From contig JASEVX010000011.1 of the NCBI GenBank assembly GCA_031761405.1, positions 16,241,609 through 16,305,608 on the forward strand: a DNA stretch of 64,000 nucleotides, given 5' to 3'. Of this stretch, positions 43,701 through 46,700 are shown piece by piece (position 1 is the stretch's first letter; every line of letters starts with the position of its first letter). The notes beneath the pieces were generated by a model. That model was not told where the DNA came from. It made no database searches and worked only from the letters and a program-made list of their open reading frames with translations. A program made the position numbers and the translations under genes. The stretch comes from Serripes groenlandicus. Taxonomy: Eukaryota; Mollusca; Bivalvia; Cardiida; Cardiidae.

Positions 43701-46700
43701 ATTGTTTCTACACATATGTACACAATGCACAAATCGCTGCTTTATAGACATTTATTTTTAGCACTTTAAAACTTGTCTCAAATGTTGACATCAATAAACT
43801 AGTCTGGAACATATTTGAAAAATTATTTGAAAATCAGCCTGAATCTTTTTGAGGTGAAGATTGTTAAAGTTTTACTATAGCATGAGCCAAAACAGCCCTG
43901 TCCCCTGGAGAACATTTTGTTTTTACCAATCATCATAGTTTGAACGAATCTCATAGATGGTCACACATGGAACATTTCATCAAAGTTATCTGAAAATTTG
44001 GCACATCCTTTTGAAAAGGAAGATTTTTAAAGTTTTAACTTTAGCTATATAAGGGAAAGCAGCCCCGCTTTCCGGCGGCCATGTTTTTCAACCAATAAAC
44101 AGTCAATGAAATTACTTTTAAAATTCACTGGTCCGAAAATCTTTTATGTTTGGCAACGTTACAAATACATGTAAACTTATACTGTTCAAAGGAAACTTTT
44201 CACTGGTCCAAACCAAAAGTAACAGATCAGGGATCATAAGACTGAATCGACATGGCTAAAAGGAATCTTTTAAAGGCTTACCCAAGCATCATTTCTACAA
44301 AACTATTTGAAAATCGACAAGATCCTTTTGGATAAGATTTAACTGGTCCATGTAAGGCAAAACAGCCCTGCCCCTATGAACGTATCTTGCCCTTTTGTAA
44401 ATAATTTTGCCGAAATGTTCCTTGGGTTATCCTCTATGAGATTGCTTTAAGCCATGTTGATCGGTAGTGGAAAAAAATTAGTTATTGTGATTAGCATGAC
44501 AAATCACATTGCAGCAATTACTCTTGTATCATTTTTGCAGGTGAAATCAATATTTTGCGGATGAACCTAGATGCAACCCTATCAATTTCCCAAAACATTC
44601 AGCAGGGGATAATAATAACTGGAAAAGAAAATAAGAAAATTTAATTATAGAAAAAATTGGAATGCATGAGTCATGGTTCTTCTTTGGGAACAAACTAGAC
44701 ACAACCATCTATATATACTTAAATCCAACCTTTGAACAGTTATTGGGTTAAGCTCTGAACATCAGTTCAAATACTGTATGCTTTAAAAATTTCTTCTTAG
44801 GCATTAAAATAAATAGAAATAGCACAAACCATCAACTCTGAATGGATAGCTGTCTTTAGTCATGTTTGTTCCATCTGCAAAATGAAATGTTATCCTGTAT
44901 TTTCTTGCAGCGTCTGTAGCTGAATTTGGATGTTCATGGAATAAACCATCAACTGTTAGTATTCCCCTATCCGTTGTAAAACCAGTCAACTTGCTTGAAT
45001 TAAAACATCTCTTACTATAAAAAAGAAACGAGATCAGATATTTCAAACAAGTGCCTAAATGTTAAATTCCAAATCAAGAAACGCTGCAATGCGAGGAAAC
45101 CAGGTTTAAATAAATGAACTGTAACTATGGAATTGAGTTTCAACTGTTTTTTCTATTTTAAGCAACAGCAACCTTGACCTTCACCCAAGGGACCCCAAAC
45201 TCCATAAACTCTTTCTTTATACCATCTTTCGTTACCTTACGTCAAGTCAAACTGAAGATATTCGGTTTCAAAAATGTGTCTTTTCTTAGTAAGAGTGTTC
45301 TTGACCTTGACCCTAGGGGTCCTAAGCCCTAATGGATCGGTAATTTTAATAATCTTGGAAGAGGATCTCACAAGGGACATTTTTGTCAAATTCAAATCGG
45401 TCCTGTACTTTAGTATGAGAAGATTTTATAAGTTTTCAATATAATTATGTATGCACATAAGTGACATAAGCAAAACAAGCCCGCCCCCTGTAGGCCATGT
45501 TTTTCCAATGGATCCGAATAATTTGAACAATCTTGAAACAGTGTTACCCAAGGAACATTTGTTCTAATTTATTTTCAAATCTGGGTATTACTTTTGCAGA
45601 AGAATATTTTTTAAATTTTCCCTATGTATACACATAAAAAAAAAATTGTGAGTAAAACAAGCTCCGCCCCCAGGCCTTTTTCTATAGATCCCACGGGTCC
45701 GACTATCGGACCCGTTCCCCAAGCAAAATATACTCTTTTTTTCCCAATCTGACAAAAAAATTCCCAATCAGAAGCACCTACGAAAAATCGTATACATTTA
45801 CCGCGAATCTGTCGTGAAACCGCAAAATAAACTTCAGTTAAACTACATTCGGTATTTTCGGATTTTATCGCTGATTATATATAAACCGCACTAGATGACA
45901 GGGAATGACACCATTGAACTTGTCTGCATGTAAATGCAGGCCTTTTTCTATAGGTCCCACGGGTCCGACTATCGGATCCATTCTCAAAGCAAAATATAAC
46001 TTTTTTTCCCAATCAAAAAAGAAATTACCAATCTGGAGTACCTACGAAAAATTGTCTATCGGGACCGCAATAACATGAAAACAATGCGTTTGGATATTCT
46101 CGGATTCATCGTTGATTAATATAAAGCATGTGATGATCGTCGACTTTCGTTTTATGAACGTTTATCATGCATCATCACCAAAGTATCGCAAGTAGTAAAT
46201 ATTACTGCGTCAAAATGAGAAAAAAAGATTCTAACAGATCGAAAAGGGTAAATTCCATGTTTGACACATCATCGGGTGCCCTTCTGTCAGAACTTTCTAA
46301 GAGAGTCTGATGGTTATTCAACTTATTTATGCTGGCGATGGATATCGCACTGGTCAAATCCCTCAATGGTGATCGCTTTGTAAAGTTTCTTTGGGAATAA
46401 TGTTGTTTTATTTTATGTTTTGAAGACGATCTTTTCTGATAGATTACTGTCAACGATAATTGGCTGTTGGATAGACCTATAAATATGACCCTTCAAAACT
46501 TATTTCACATTTTGACATTTTCCAGTTAATAAGTTACATGCAAAGTGAGAGTAAAAAAATAACATGATGAATGTGCATGTACACGTCTAATATTTTAGAA
46601 TAGCTGTAGGAATGAGTGTATGCATGATAAAATGGTACACCTAATTTCCCAATGCTCATCTGGAAGCTCTTTGAATTATTCTAGCTATTATTGTCCCTTG